Below are positions 1 through 7,743 of a stretch of 11,135 bases of DNA, one piece after another. The notes under the pieces are model-generated. The model did not search any database. It worked only from the letters and a program-made list of their open reading frames with translations, and was not told where the DNA came from. A program made the position numbers and the translations under genes. This DNA is from Bacteroidota bacterium. GTDB taxonomy: Bacteria; Bacteroidota; Bacteroidia; Bacteroidales; B39-G9. The stretch lies in assembly GCA_003648455.1 (NCBI GenBank), contig QMPG01000073.1, positions 1 through 11,135 of the forward strand. The letters are read 5' to 3'. Numbering within the stretch: position 1 is the first letter of the stretch; the number at the start of each line of letters is the position of its first letter.

Positions 1-2
1 AA

Positions 3-53
3 GAAGTTGAATGGAAAAGAGAAAAAGAAATGAGAAACATGGAAAACAATTAG
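3..53 (+). CDS. Possible 3' end of a plus-strand gene cut by the window edge
   Basis: One plus-strand frame is open from the edge to a TAG at 51-53 and would encode a short hydrophilic, charged tail ending in KREKEMRNMENN. The strand is purine-rich, as coding strands usually are in this window. The stop is followed at once by the hairpin at 54-122, a common position for 3' structures. Another frame (KKLNGKEKKK, stop at 31-33) is also open, so the frame is uncertain. Nothing can be said about function. The stretch could equally be non-coding. Confidence 0.3.
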   Translation, partial: EVEWKREKEMRNMENN

Positions 54-219
54 CCCGCTTTATTCATGCAAAAACGAAGTGAATTGCATGAATAAGCGAT
101 GGATAGCGGATAGTAAAGCGGGAAACCCCGATTTAGTAATACCCAAATTTGGGGTTAATGAAATTCCCAAATTTGTTGGTATTACTTAATCGTAGAAAAT
201 TAATGAATTTTCCGGGTTA
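54..219. repeat. Nested inverted-repeat element, probable structured repeat or RNA
   Basis: Three stem-loops lie side by side. In the first, CCCGCTTTA (54-62) pairs with TAAAGCGGG (114-122) and encloses a 10-bp perfect inverted repeat, ATTCATGCAA (62-71) with TTGCATGAAT (84-93). A62 is shared by both pairings, so they compete at that base. In the second, 129-153 pairs with 166-192 over about 24 bp, broken only by a T-T mismatch (134/187) and a 2-base bulge (176-177). The third is GAAAATT (195-201) with AATTTTC (206-212) around a 4-base loop. AACCC (124-128) can also pair with GGGTT (214-218), closing the second and third stems into one domain. GGATAG is repeated at 101-106 and 108-113. None of this resembles a tRNA or a standard terminator. 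A dispersed extragenic palindromic repeat or a structured 3'UTR or small RNA is possible. The pairing is visible; the role is inference. Confidence 0.6.
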
Positions 220-248
220 GTCTGTATAGATTTATAAAAATTTGGATA

Positions 249-285
249 AAAAATCCTGTTAAACAGCTTGCTTAACAGGATTTTT
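249..285. terminator. Bidirectional intrinsic terminator
   Basis: AAAAATCCTGTTAA (249-262) pairs perfectly with TTAACAGGATTTTT (272-285) around a 9-base loop. Outer A and T runs give a U-tract on both strands. It lies about 50 bases past the stop of the sugar-nucleotide operon (stop at 335-337, minus strand). It can also end plus-strand transcription coming from the left edge. This is the clearest terminator in the window. Confidence 0.9.
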
Positions 286-334
286 CAATTATTTATATTC
301 AGAAACTAAATAAAATAAAGAACTAAATTTTCAA

Positions 335-1624
335 TTATAAACTCCAGTAAGTTAAATCAGAAATTTTTCCTTTATAAATACCTTTAATATCAACTAAGAT
401 ACCATTTTCCCCACTTAGCGATTTAAAAAAATCTTCGTCATATGTTAAATATTGTTTGTGATTAACAGCTACAATAATAGCCTGATAATCGTTATTAATC
501 TTATCAATTAACTTAAATCCATATTCGTTATATACTTGCTCAGAATCTGCATAAGGGTCGGTAACGCTTACATCAACACCATAAGTATTAAGCTCATTAA
601 CAATATCAGTAACTTTAGAATTACGAATATCGCTAACATCTTCTTTAAAGGTAGCACCCATGATAAGCACCTTTGCTCCTTTTACATTGTGATTGTTGGC
701 AATAATTTTTTTCACTGTTTGTGAAGCAACATAACTTCCCATTGAGTCGTTAATTGATCTTCCTGAATTAATCATCTGAGCATGATAGCCATATTCTTTT
801 GCTTTATACGACAAATAATAAGGATCAACACCAATACAATGTCCTCCAACAAGCCCCGGGAAAAATTTTAAGAAATTCCATTTTGTTCCGGCTGCTTCAA
901 GCACATCAAAAGTGTTTATTCCCATTTTCCCAAATATTATTGAGAGCTCATTCATTAAAGCTATATTTACATCACGCTGAGTGTTTTCAATAATTTTGGC
1001 AGCTTCGGCAACTTTAATAGTTGGAGCTCTGTGAATTCCTGCCTTTATAATTTCTTCATAAATTTTGGCAATATTTTCTAATGCTTCATCGTCGCTTCCC
1101 GATACAATTTTTTTAATGCTTGTAAGAGTATGTAATTTATCTCCCGGGTTAATTCTCTCGGGAGAAAAACCCACTTTAAAATCATCCCCGAATTGCAAAT
1201 TGGATTCCTGTTCTAAAATTGGCACGCAATCTTCTTCTGTGCAACCGGGATATACAGTAGATTCATAAACAATATAATCACCTTTGCTAATTACTTTACC
1301 TACTGAGTGAGAGGCCTTAAGCAAAGGAGTTAAATCCGGCATCTTATGGTCATCAATTGGTGTAGGAACTGCAACTATATAAAAAGAAGCAGGTTTTAAA
1401 TCTTCAATAGAAGAAGTAAACAATATATCACAGTTGTCGAAATCGCTTGAACTTAGTTCATTGCTAGGATCAATTTTCTTCTTCATCAAATCAATTCTGT
1501 CTTGCTTTATATCAAAACCAATAACAGAAAATCTCTTAGCAAACTCAAGAGCAATTGGTAATCCCACATATCCTAATCCTATTACGGCAATTCGTTTTTT
1601 CTTACTAATAATATCTTTATACAT
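335..1624 (-). CDS. tviB: UDP-N-acetylhexosamine 6-dehydrogenase (TviB/WbpO type)
   Basis: This cytoplasmic enzyme oxidises C6 of UDP-GlcNAc (or UDP-GalNAc) to the carboxylate with two NAD+, giving a UDP-N-acetylhexosaminuronic acid. At 429 residues it matches the UDP-glucose/GDP-mannose dehydrogenase family. The N-terminal Rossmann motif GLGYVG is at 16-21 and is followed by FDI at 37-39. The central part carries FSPERINPGD (153-162) and AEAAKIIENTQRDVN (206-220). The catalytic cysteine is Cys263 in GGHCIGVDPYY, and the C-terminal NAD/UDP-binding domain has GATFKEDVSDIRNSK (323-337). The N-terminal layout resembles TviB/WbpO more than UDP-glucose dehydrogenase. It is the last gene of the operon, 82 bp after the Gfo/Idh gene, and precedes the terminator at 249-285. 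It supplies the uronic acid for the other enzymes although it is last in gene order. GlcNAc versus GalNAc specificity cannot be read from sequence. Confidence 0.93.
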   Translation of the reverse strand: MYKDIISKKKRIAVIGLGYVGLPIALEFAKRFSVIGFDIKQDRIDLMKKKIDPSNELSSSDFDNCDILFTSSIEDLKPASFYIVAVPTPIDDHKMPDLTPLLKASHSVGKVISKGDYIVYESTVYPGCTEEDCVPILEQESNLQFGDDFKVGFSPERINPGDKLHTLTSIKKIVSGSDDEALENIAKIYEEIIKAGIHRAPTIKVAEAAKIIENTQRDVNIALMNELSIIFGKMGINTFDVLEAAGTKWNFLKFFPGLVGGHCIGVDPYYLSYKAKEYGYHAQMINSGRSINDSMGSYVASQTVKKIIANNHNVKGAKVLIMGATFKEDVSDIRNSKVTDIVNELNTYGVDVSVTDPYADSEQVYNEYGFKLIDKINNDYQAIIVAVNHKQYLTYDEDFFKSLSGENGILVDIKGIYKGKISDLTYWSL

Positions 1625-1706
1625 AATTTTATTTTAATTTCAAATTATCTTTAGTATATATTTTTTCAAAAATAGTTTATGAATTTTGTATCTGCAAATT
1701 ATTTCA

Positions 1707-2720
1707 TTATTCTTTTGATGAATAAATTCTTTCAATAATATCAACTACTTTTAAACCTTCTAATGCATTAGTAGTAATTGTTGATTTTCCATTAATTTTA
1801 TCAATAACATTTTGAATAACAAAATGATGATTAGCAGCCGAGCCTTTATATTCTCCATAAGAATTTGGCGGATTAGTAGCTTCCAACTCAGGCATTTCAT
1901 AATCTTTTATGTTGCAATAAACAACCTCGTTCATATATTGTCCTGCAACTTTTATTGTTCCTTTTTCTCCAATAATTGTTATGCTGCTCTCATAATTTTT
2001 ATCATAAATTGAAGTTGAATAATTAATATTGCCTGAGCCACCATCAACAAAATCAAAAAATACAATACCGGAGTCTTCAAATTCGGTTAAACCTTTATGG
2101 TTAAAATTCTTAAATGTAGCTTTAATATTAGTAATATCGCCAAAAAGCCAATACATCATATCAACAAAATGTGAGAACTGAGTAAATAAAGTTCCGCCAT
2201 CTAAATCTTTAGTGCCATGCCAGTTTCCTTTTTTGTAATATCTCTTGTCGCGATTCCAAAAACAATTAAGCTGAACCATAAATATATCACCCAACAATTT
2301 ATTGTCTACAATATTTTTCAACCAAACCGAAGGTGGAGAATATCTGTTTTGCATAACAGCAAAAACATGCTTTGAAACTTGTAAAGATTTAAAAATTATT
2401 TTTTCGGCACTTGCTTTTGTTAAAGAAATTGGTTTTTCACAAACTACATGTTTCTGTTTGTCTAAAGCTTTTATTGATTGTTCAGCATGCAGTCCGTTTG
2501 GTGTACAAATATTAACAACATCACAATCAATATCAGAGTTTAATAAATCGTCAATTGAACTAAAAAAAGGAACCTTAAAATTATCAATATTTAATTCTTC
2601 TTTTGGTTTAATATCACACAATGCAACCAACTCAGCATCATTGTTATTTATTATCATTTGAGCATGTCGTTTGCCGATATGTCCAACGCCAACAACCGCG
2701 AATTTTATTTTATTACTCAT
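1707..2720 (-). CDS. wbpB: Gfo/Idh/MocA dehydrogenase, WbpB/WlbA-like (UDP-GlcNAcA 3-dehydrogenase)
   Basis: This 337-residue NAD(H)-dependent oxidoreductase likely oxidises C3 of UDP-GlcNAcA to the 3-keto sugar, which is the substrate for the adjacent aminotransferase. The N-terminal Rossmann fold shows VVGVGHIGKRHA (9-20). The family CEKP motif is at 94-97 with catalytic Lys96. GGTLFTQFSHFVDMMYW (175-191) carries the conserved His184 and Asp187 of the sugar-binding domain. The length is close to characterised WbpB/WlbA proteins. In the studied WbpB-WbpE pair, the tightly bound NADH is recycled with 2-oxoglutarate and the glutamate donor is shared. Whether that holds here is inference. It lies 57 bp after the acetyltransferase gene in the same operon. 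Gfo/Idh proteins vary widely in substrate, so the call rests mainly on the wbpD- and wbpE-like neighbours. Confidence 0.85.
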   Translation of the reverse strand: MSNKIKFAVVGVGHIGKRHAQMIINNNDAELVALCDIKPKEELNIDNFKVPFFSSIDDLLNSDIDCDVVNICTPNGLHAEQSIKALDKQKHVVCEKPISLTKASAEKIIFKSLQVSKHVFAVMQNRYSPPSVWLKNIVDNKLLGDIFMVQLNCFWNRDKRYYKKGNWHGTKDLDGGTLFTQFSHFVDMMYWLFGDITNIKATFKNFNHKGLTEFEDSGIVFFDFVDGGSGNINYSTSIYDKNYESSITIIGEKGTIKVAGQYMNEVVYCNIKDYEMPELEATNPPNSYGEYKGSAANHHFVIQNVIDKINGKSTITTNALEGLKVVDIIERIYSSKE

Positions 2721-2777
2721 TCTCTTTTTATTTACTTTTAAAATTATAGTAAAATATATTTTTTATTATGAATAAGA

Positions 2778-3353
2778 TTAAGATATTCTAAACACTTTAT
2801 TATCAGCAAATTGATATTTTTGATTAGTTTCCGAACAAATTGCTATTCCCTCAGAATTAAATAAAAGCTTGTCTCCGTTTTCGCTTACCCATCCAATTTG
2901 TTTTGCCGGATTACCAACAACCAATGAATATGGTTTTACGTCTTTAGTAACAACAGTTCCTGCACCTATTAAAGCATATTCACCAATTGTGATACCGCAA
3001 ACAATGGTTGCATTGGCACCAATTGTAGCTCCTTTTTTAACAATTGTGGGTTTAAACTCATTTTTACGATTAATAAAACTTCTGGGGTTTAAAACATTAG
3101 TAAAAACCATTGAAGGTCCTAAAAAAACATCATCTTCACAAATCACTCCTGTATATACTGAAACATTATTCTGCACTTTAACATTATTTCCTAAAACAAC
3201 ATTATCGGAAACAACAACATTTTGTCCAATATTACAATTTTGTCCAATCTTTGCCTGTTTCATAATGTGTGAAAAATGCCATATTTTGGTTTCTTTACCA
3301 ATCTCGCATCCTTCGTCAATAATCGCTGTTTGATGAGCAAAATAATCTTCCAT
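2778..3353 (-). CDS. wbpD: WbpD/WlbB-like UDP-sugar 3-N-acetyltransferase (left-handed beta-helix)
   Basis: This enzyme uses acetyl-CoA to acetylate the 3-amino group of UDP-2-acetamido-3-amino-2,3-dideoxy-glucuronate, giving UDP-GlcNAc(3NAc)A. The 191-residue protein is mostly hexapeptide repeats (roughly residues 8-155, for example [13 protein letters not shown]). It has the landmarks of WbpD/WlbB: KIWHFSHI (23-30), [16 protein letters not shown] in the middle, [19 protein letters not shown], and [16 protein letters not shown] near the end. A short tail follows the helix. Such enzymes are trimers with acetyl-CoA bound between subunits. The gap to the aminotransferase gene is 11 bp, so the two are almost certainly co-transcribed. 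Related hexapeptide transferases act on other amino sugars, but sequence and neighbours agree on this one. Confidence 0.9.
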   Translation of the reverse strand: MEDYFAHQTAIIDEGCEIGKETKIWHFSHIMKQAKIGQNCNIGQNVVVSDNVVLGNNVKVQNNVSVYTGVICEDDVFLGPSMVFTNVLNPRSFINRKNEFKPTIVKKGATIGANATIVCGITIGEYALIGAGTVVTKDVKPYSLVVGNPAKQIGWVSENGDKLLFNSEGIAICSETNQKYQFADNKVFRIS

Positions 3354-3364
3354 TTGTCTGCAAT

Positions 3365-4495
3365 TTAAATTAGAGTTGCCTTATTAACATTATCAACAAT
3401 ATAATTCAATTGTTCATCTGTTAGCTCAGTGTGCATAGGCAATGAAATTACTCTCTTGCATAAATCTTCTGTAACAGAGAATTCATTATGTGAGAACTTA
3501 TAATTCTTAAATGCTTCCTGTTTATGAATTGGAACAGGATAATAAACCATTGAAGGAATACCTTTAGATTTAAGATACTCTTGCATCTTGTCTCTATCAA
3601 CATCTTTTGTAATTAAAGTATATTGATGAAAAATATGATTTGAATTCTTAGTTCTAAATGGTATTTGAAGTTTAGAATTGTTAAAAAAAGCTTTGTCGTA
3701 AAAACCTGCTACATTTTGTCGGGCAAGATTATATTCATTTAAATGTTTTAATTTAACCCTTAATATTGCAGCCTGAATATTATCTAATCTCGAATTAACA
3801 CCAATTAACTCATGATAATATTTTTTTCGCATTCCGTGATTAGCTATTGCAGATATTTTATCAAATAAATCATCATTATTAGTAAAAATTGCACCACCAT
3901 CGCCAAAACAACCAAGATTTTTTGAAGGGAAAAATGATGTACAGCCAATATCACCAATAGTCCCTGCCTTTTTAGAAGTATTATTATTTATCGAATAATC
4001 TGTACCAAGAGCTTGTGCTGTATCTTCAATTAAATAAAGATTATGTTTCTTTGCAATTGCGCTTAATGAATTCATATCAGCACATTGACCGAAAAGATGA
4101 ACAGGAATAATAGCTTTTGTTTTGTCTGTAATAGCTTTTTCAAGTTTATTTACATCTAAAAGAAAAGTATTTGGGTCAACATCAACTAAAACAGGTTTTA
4201 AGCCTAACAAAGCAATTACTTCGGCAGTAGCAATAAAAGTAAAACCCGATGTAATAATCTCGTCGCCTGGTTTTAAATTCAACGACATTAAGGCAATTTG
4301 CAATGCATCGGTTCCATTGCCACATGCAACAACATGTTTAACCGATAGAAAATTCTCTAGCTCTTTTTGAAATTCTTTTACGTGAGTTCCCTTTATAAAT
4401 GATGATGTATCAATAACATCTTGGATAGCATTATCAACCTCTATTTTTATTTTATCATACTGACCTTTAAGGTCAACCATTTTAATTTCTTTCAT
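3365..4495 (-). CDS. wbpE: DegT/DnrJ/EryC1 aminotransferase, WbpE-like
   Basis: This PLP-dependent sugar aminotransferase likely converts the 3-keto form of UDP-GlcNAcA to the 3-amino sugar with glutamate as donor. The 376-residue length is normal for the family. [11 protein letters not shown] (59-69) binds the PLP phosphate, and Asp158 in [10 protein letters not shown] faces the pyridine nitrogen. Lys192 in [17 protein letters not shown] forms the Schiff base with PLP. The form [15 protein letters not shown] is typical of the WbpE/WlbC branch. The gene starts 54 bp after the epimerase gene ends and is followed by the acetyltransferase after 11 bp. An in-frame Met lies at codon 6 (MVDLKGQYD), and that shorter start is also possible. 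The alternative of a 4-amino-sugar aminotransferase is less likely given the wbpB- and wbpD-type neighbours. Confidence 0.9.
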   Translation of the reverse strand: MKEIKMVDLKGQYDKIKIEVDNAIQDVIDTSSFIKGTHVKEFQKELENFLSVKHVVACGNGTDALQIALMSLNLKPGDEIITSGFTFIATAEVIALLGLKPVLVDVDPNTFLLDVNKLEKAITDKTKAIIPVHLFGQCADMNSLSAIAKKHNLYLIEDTAQALGTDYSINNNTSKKAGTIGDIGCTSFFPSKNLGCFGDGGAIFTNNDDLFDKISAIANHGMRKKYYHELIGVNSRLDNIQAAILRVKLKHLNEYNLARQNVAGFYDKAFFNNSKLQIPFRTKNSNHIFHQYTLITKDVDRDKMQEYLKSKGIPSMVYYPVPIHKQEAFKNYKFSHNEFSVTEDLCKRVISLPMHTELTDEQLNYIVDNVNKATLI

Positions 4496-4549
4496 AAAAA
4501 AAAGAGTTCAATTTTTTTCCTAAAGCAAAAACACTTTATACAAAAAAAA

Positions 4550-5539
4550 TTATTTCAAATTATCCCAATACCATTTTACAGCATTTTTTATTCCTTCTTT
4601 AAAACTAAATTCTGGGTTATAATCTAACAATTCTCTGGCTTTATCAATAGATGCTAAAGAATGTTTAACATCACCCTCTCTCTCAGGACCATAAACCGGC
4701 TCAATATTTTTAATTTCGGCATCAAAATTAGACAAGTTATCTCTTAACGTAGTGAACAATTCATTTAATGATGTTGCCTCACCGTAAGCTACATTATAAA
4801 CAGTGTTCAACGCATTTTTATTTGTAGTGATTGCAGCTAACAGATTTGCTTGAATAACATTATCAATATATGTAAAATCACGAGAAGTTAAGCCATCGCC
4901 ATTTATTGTTATTTTCTCTTTATTTATTAAACCTTTAACAAACTTAGGAATAACAGCAGAATATGCTCCATTAGGGTCTTGACGTCTTCCAAAAACATTA
5001 AAATATCGAAGTCCTATAGTTTCTAAGCCATACAAATCTGAAAAATTTTTGGCATACAACTCATTAACATATTTTGTAATTGCATAAGGAGAAAGAGGAT
5101 TCCCAATTGTATCTTCGTGCTTAGGCAAAGCAGGATGATCTCCATAAGTAGATGAACTTGCGGCATAAACAAAACGCTTAACTCCTTCGTCTTTTGCTGC
5201 AATTAGCATATTAACAAATCCACCAATATTTACATCATTTGTTGATTTTGGATCTTCAATTGAACGAGGAACGGACCCTAAAGCGGCCTGTTGTAAAATA
5301 TAATCAACACCTTTTACAGCTTTTTTACATGTGTCAATATCTCTAATATCTCCTTTTATGAAGATAAAATTATTGTCAGAAAAAAATGGAGTTATATTTT
5401 CTTGTTTACCTGTTGATAAATTATCTAAACAAACTACTTTATTGTTATTTTTTAATAAAGCTTCAATTAAATTTGAGCCAATAAAACCGGCACCACCTGT
5501 AACAAGTACTTTTGAATTTTTTATTAATCTTGAATTCAT
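4550..5539 (-). CDS. wbpP: UDP-GlcNAc/GlcNAcA C4-epimerase (WbpP/TviC type, SDR family)
   Basis: This extended short-chain dehydrogenase/reductase interconverts gluco and galacto forms of UDP-N-acetylhexosamines or their uronic acids through a 4-keto intermediate with bound NAD+. The 329-residue protein has TGGAGFIGSN at 14-23, the catalytic serine region AASSSTYGDH (126-135), and Tyr152/Lys156 in SPYAITK. QQAALGSVPRSIEDP (83-97) and SRDFTYIDN (219-227) are characteristic of WbpP/TviC rather than of GalE for plain UDP-glucose. It is the first gene of the sugar-nucleotide operon. No consensus promoter was found just upstream, where the rny terminator sits. Together with the TviB-type dehydrogenase it could yield UDP-GalNAcA, as in Vi antigen or O-antigen pathways. 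It could instead act on the diacetamido sugar; the direction is not readable from sequence. Confidence 0.9.
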   Translation of the reverse strand: MNSRLIKNSKVLVTGGAGFIGSNLIEALLKNNNKVVCLDNLSTGKQENITPFFSDNNFIFIKGDIRDIDTCKKAVKGVDYILQQAALGSVPRSIEDPKSTNDVNIGGFVNMLIAAKDEGVKRFVYAASSSTYGDHPALPKHEDTIGNPLSPYAITKYVNELYAKNFSDLYGLETIGLRYFNVFGRRQDPNGAYSAVIPKFVKGLINKEKITINGDGLTSRDFTYIDNVIQANLLAAITTNKNALNTVYNVAYGEATSLNELFTTLRDNLSNFDAEIKNIEPVYGPEREGDVKHSLASIDKARELLDYNPEFSFKEGIKNAVKWYWDNLK

Positions 5540-5574
5540 TAATTTAGTTTACTTTAAAAACTACAAATTCATCT

Positions 5575-5614
5575 AAAAAAAGAGTTATACATACTTATAA
5601 TCAAGCATGTATAA
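5575..5614 (-). terminator. Intrinsic terminator of rny
   Basis: TTATACAT (5585-5592) pairs with ATGTATAA (5607-5614), and CTT (5594-5596) with AAG (5603-5605), separated by one A-C mismatch with a 6-base loop. Read on the minus strand, the hairpin is followed by CTC and seven T residues (complement of 5575-5581). It lies about 35 bases past the rny stop and just before the sugar-nucleotide operon, separating the two units. The stem is AT-rich, so some read-through is possible. Confidence 0.75.
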
Positions 5615-5647
5615 TCTTTAAACAAATTAAACGAAACTGATTATATA

Positions 5648-7189
5648 TTATTTAGCATAATTAACAGCTCTTGTCTCTCTAATAACTGTAACCTTAACTT
5701 GTCCGGGATAAGTCATTTCATCCTGAATTTTTTGAGCTATTTCAAAAGATAATTTTTCAGCATCCTTATCGTTTACTTTTTCACTACCAACAATAACTCT
5801 CAATTCTCTTCCTGCCTGAATAGCATATGTTTTGAGAACACCGGGATATGATAAAGCTAAAGATTCTAAGTCTTTAAGTCTTTTTATGTAAGCTTCAACA
5901 ACTTCTCGTCGAGCACCCGGGCGAGCACCTGAAATGGCATCACAAACCTGAACAATTGGTGCAATTAAAGTTGTCATTTCAATTTCATCGTGGTGAGCTC
6001 CAATAGCATTACATGTATCCGGTTTTTCTTTAAATCTTTCGGCAATCTTCATACCTAAAATAGCGTGTGGTAATTCCGGCTCATCATCCGGCACTTTACC
6101 AATATCGTGTAATAAACCAGCTCTTTTAGCAACACGAGGATTAAGGCCTAACTCAGCAGCCATAATTGCTGATAAATTTGCTACTTCTCGAGAGTGCTGT
6201 AATAAATTTTGTCCATAAGAAGAACGATACTTCATTTTACCGATAAGACGTATTAGCTCAGGATGTAATCCATGAATACCAAGGTCGATTGTTGTTCTCT
6301 TACCTACTTCAATAATTTCTTCTTCTACTTTTGCTTGTGTTTTATTTACAACTTCTTCAATTCGCGCAGGATGAATACGTCCATCTGTAACTAATTGGTG
6401 TAGAGACAAACGAGCAATTTCTCGACGAACAGGATCAAAACAAGATAAGATAATTGCTTCGGGAGTATCGTCAACAATAATTTCAACACCGGTTGCAGCT
6501 TCTAATGCTCTAATATTTCTTCCTTCACGACCAATAATACGTCCTTTAATATCGTCATTATCAATGTGGAATACTGAAACAGAATTTTCAACAGAATTTT
6601 CGGTTGCAACTCTTTGTATAGTTTCAACAATAATTTTTTTTGCTTCTTTATTGGCTGTCATTTTAGCTTCTTCCATTATGTCGTTAATATACGACATAGC
6701 TTCAGTTTTCGATTCTGCTTTTAACGACTCTATTAATTGAGCTTTAGCATCAGAAACAGACAAACCTGAAATAGCTTCTAATTGTTCAATTTGAAGTCGG
6801 TGAAGTTTTTTTAATTCTTCTTCTTTCTTATCAACAACATCAATTTGAATATTTAAGTTATTACGAATAGCATCTAATTCGCTTTTCTTACGTTGATAAT
6901 CTTCTAATTTTTGTGATAAAGAAGATTCTTTTTGTTTAATTCGATTTTCTGCTACTAAAACTTTGCTGTTTTTTTCATTTATTATTTTTTCGTGTTCTGT
7001 TTTTAATTGAAAAAACTTTTCTTTTGCTTGCAGAATTTTTTCTTTCTTAATTACTTCAGCCTCAACTTCGGCATCTTTAATTATGTTTTTGCTTCTTGTT
7101 TTAATAGCCCTTTGTTGGATAAAATAAGTAATAGAAGCTCCTATTGCAAAGGATACTACTACAGCTATTATTAATAGAATATAATTCAT
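5648..7189 (-). CDS. rny: Ribonuclease Y
   Basis: This membrane-anchored endoribonuclease starts decay and processing of mRNAs at the inner face of the cytoplasmic membrane. The 513-residue protein has the full RNase Y plan. There is one N-terminal transmembrane helix (about 3-24) and a long charged coiled coil (about 30-195). The KH RNA-binding domain has [10 protein letters not shown] at 216-225. The HD hydrolase domain has His332 ([11 protein letters not shown]), the His361-Asp362 pair in [12 protein letters not shown], His399-His400 (GAHHDE) and Asp417 ([11 protein letters not shown]) as metal ligands. The C-terminus [10 protein letters not shown] is typical. The start codon lies only 19 bases downstream of the U-tract that ends the 6S RNA gene, so transcription depends on read-through or on a promoter inside that RNA gene. 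No frameshift or missing motif is seen. Confidence 0.97.
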   Translation of the reverse strand: MNYILLIIAVVVSFAIGASITYFIQQRAIKTRSKNIIKDAEVEAEVIKKEKILQAKEKFFQLKTEHEKIINEKNSKVLVAENRIKQKESSLSQKLEDYQRKKSELDAIRNNLNIQIDVVDKKEEELKKLHRLQIEQLEAISGLSVSDAKAQLIESLKAESKTEAMSYINDIMEEAKMTANKEAKKIIVETIQRVATENSVENSVSVFHIDNDDIKGRIIGREGRNIRALEAATGVEIIVDDTPEAIILSCFDPVRREIARLSLHQLVTDGRIHPARIEEVVNKTQAKVEEEIIEVGKRTTIDLGIHGLHPELIRLIGKMKYRSSYGQNLLQHSREVANLSAIMAAELGLNPRVAKRAGLLHDIGKVPDDEPELPHAILGMKIAERFKEKPDTCNAIGAHHDEIEMTTLIAPIVQVCDAISGARPGARREVVEAYIKRLKDLESLALSYPGVLKTYAIQAGRELRVIVGSEKVNDKDAEKLSFEIAQKIQDEMTYPGQVKVTVIRETRAVNYAK

Positions 7190-7208
7190 GTTTTATAAAT
7201 TTTAGATT

Positions 7209-7224
7209 AAAAAAAACCCGCATT
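7209..7224 (-). terminator. Poly-U tract after the closing stem of the 6S RNA
   Basis: On the minus strand the 3' arm AATGCGGG (7217-7224) of the RNA's closing stem is followed by eight T residues (7209-7216). Its 5' partner CCCGCATT lies at 7398-7405, so the terminator stem is the closing helix of the whole RNA rather than a local hairpin. This placement fits a defined 3' end. How efficient it is, with rny 19 bases further on, is unknown. Confidence 0.55.
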
Positions 7225-7405
7225 AATGTCTTTACTCTTAAAAAAACCCCTGTAAACATGGGTGGAATCGCCATCGTATTTCTGACTTCCACTGTTTTCA
7301 AATTAATGAAAAACCATATGGTTGAGGCCTGTCATAGATATTATGAGCTAAACTCCAATTGTGATAATGTTGAGTTTTCTAAGTACAATAAAGAATCAAT
7401 GCGGG
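7217..7405 (-). ncRNA. ssrS: 6S RNA (RNA polymerase regulator)
   Basis: The 249-base gap between zapA and rny holds no convincing protein but folds as a 6S RNA of about 189 nt on the minus strand. The ends pair: CCCGCATT (7398-7405) with AATGCGGG (7217-7224), then TCTTTA with TAAAGA after an internal loop, then CTTAGAAAAC with a G-T7-AAG stretch. The middle is poorly paired, as expected for the open-promoter-like bubble. It includes a side hairpin GTGGAA/TTCCAC on the 3' strand and an apical AACCATATGGTT hairpin. A U8 tract follows the closing stem. In known 6S RNAs this shape lets the RNA occupy the housekeeping RNA polymerase and template short pRNAs. The position directly after zapA matches the zapA-ssrS order of Enterobacteria. 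The start is inferred from the stem; no strong promoter of its own is visible, so it may be cut from the zapA transcript. Confidence 0.8.
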
Positions 7406-7438
7406 CAATGATTTTTATATATATATTTTAAAGAACGT

Positions 7439-7732
7439 TTATTCCTCTTTTTCTAAATACTCGTTTAATTCTTGCTCTATCTCGGCTAATCTTTCTACAA
7501 TTGGTAATACATCTCGTTCTGAATCCATCTCTACAACTTTAATTACAAATTGCAAAGCTGCCATTGCTAAAAAGTCTTGACTATCTTTATCTGTATAAAT
7601 CTTTTTATATTGTAATACAGTATCGTTTATTTTTTTAGCAGCCCTTCTGACTTTTTCTTCATCTTTTCTGTCAATTTTCAAGGGGTAATACCTATCAACA
7701 ATATTAACTTTTATTGTAAATTTTTCGTCCAT
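7439..7732 (-). CDS. zapA: Cell division protein ZapA
   Basis: ZapA is a small cytoplasmic protein that binds FtsZ, cross-links its filaments and stabilises the Z ring. The 97-residue product has the family layout. An N-terminal beta-strand part (KFTIKVNIVDRYYPLKI, about 4-20) is followed by a charged helix (DEEKVRRAAKKINDTVLQYK). The conserved DFLAMAALQFVIKVVEM helix comes next, and a C-terminal acidic coiled-coil helix ends in NEYLEKEE. Length is normal. The gene follows the coiled-coil gene by 11 bp and precedes the 6S RNA, all on the minus strand, so the promoter at 8056-8087 probably serves all three. Confidence 0.93.
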   Translation of the reverse strand: MDEKFTIKVNIVDRYYPLKIDRKDEEKVRRAAKKINDTVLQYKKIYTDKDSQDFLAMAALQFVIKVVEMDSERDVLPIVERLAEIEQELNEYLEKEE

Positions 7733-7743
7733 TTATATAAATA

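Noticed and set aside
54..219. A tRNA, CRISPR repeat or riboswitch at the left edge
   Set aside because: No TTCGA-type T-loop or acceptor/CCA pattern, no regularly spaced direct repeats, and no downstream gene on the plus strand in reach before the terminator at 249-285.
2302..2661. A 119-codon plus-strand open frame
   Set aside because: It lies fully inside the Gfo/Idh/MocA gene on the other strand, is rich in Ser/Phe/Cys as expected for an antisense shadow, and has no recognisable domain.
2869..3333. A 154-codon plus-strand open frame
   Set aside because: It is antisense to the hexapeptide acetyltransferase, whose repetitive codons keep the opposite strand open; no family features.
335..5539. 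A defence or other novel multi-gene system in the five-gene operon
   Set aside because: Every gene matches a known sugar-nucleotide enzyme family with its catalytic residues in place; no nuclease, toxin, sensor or transposase is present.
5564..5571. TGAATTTG on the minus strand as a -7 box for the sugar-nucleotide operon
   Set aside because: One mismatch to TAnnTTTG and no TTTG at 19-21 bases upstream; the nearest TTG is about 30 bases away and inside the rny terminator.
7144..7431. A 95-codon plus-strand open frame and an overlapping 66-codon minus-strand frame across the zapA-rny gap
   Set aside because: Both lack protein-like composition and sit on the folded 6S RNA and the rny 5' end; the paired ends and U8 tract explain the region better.
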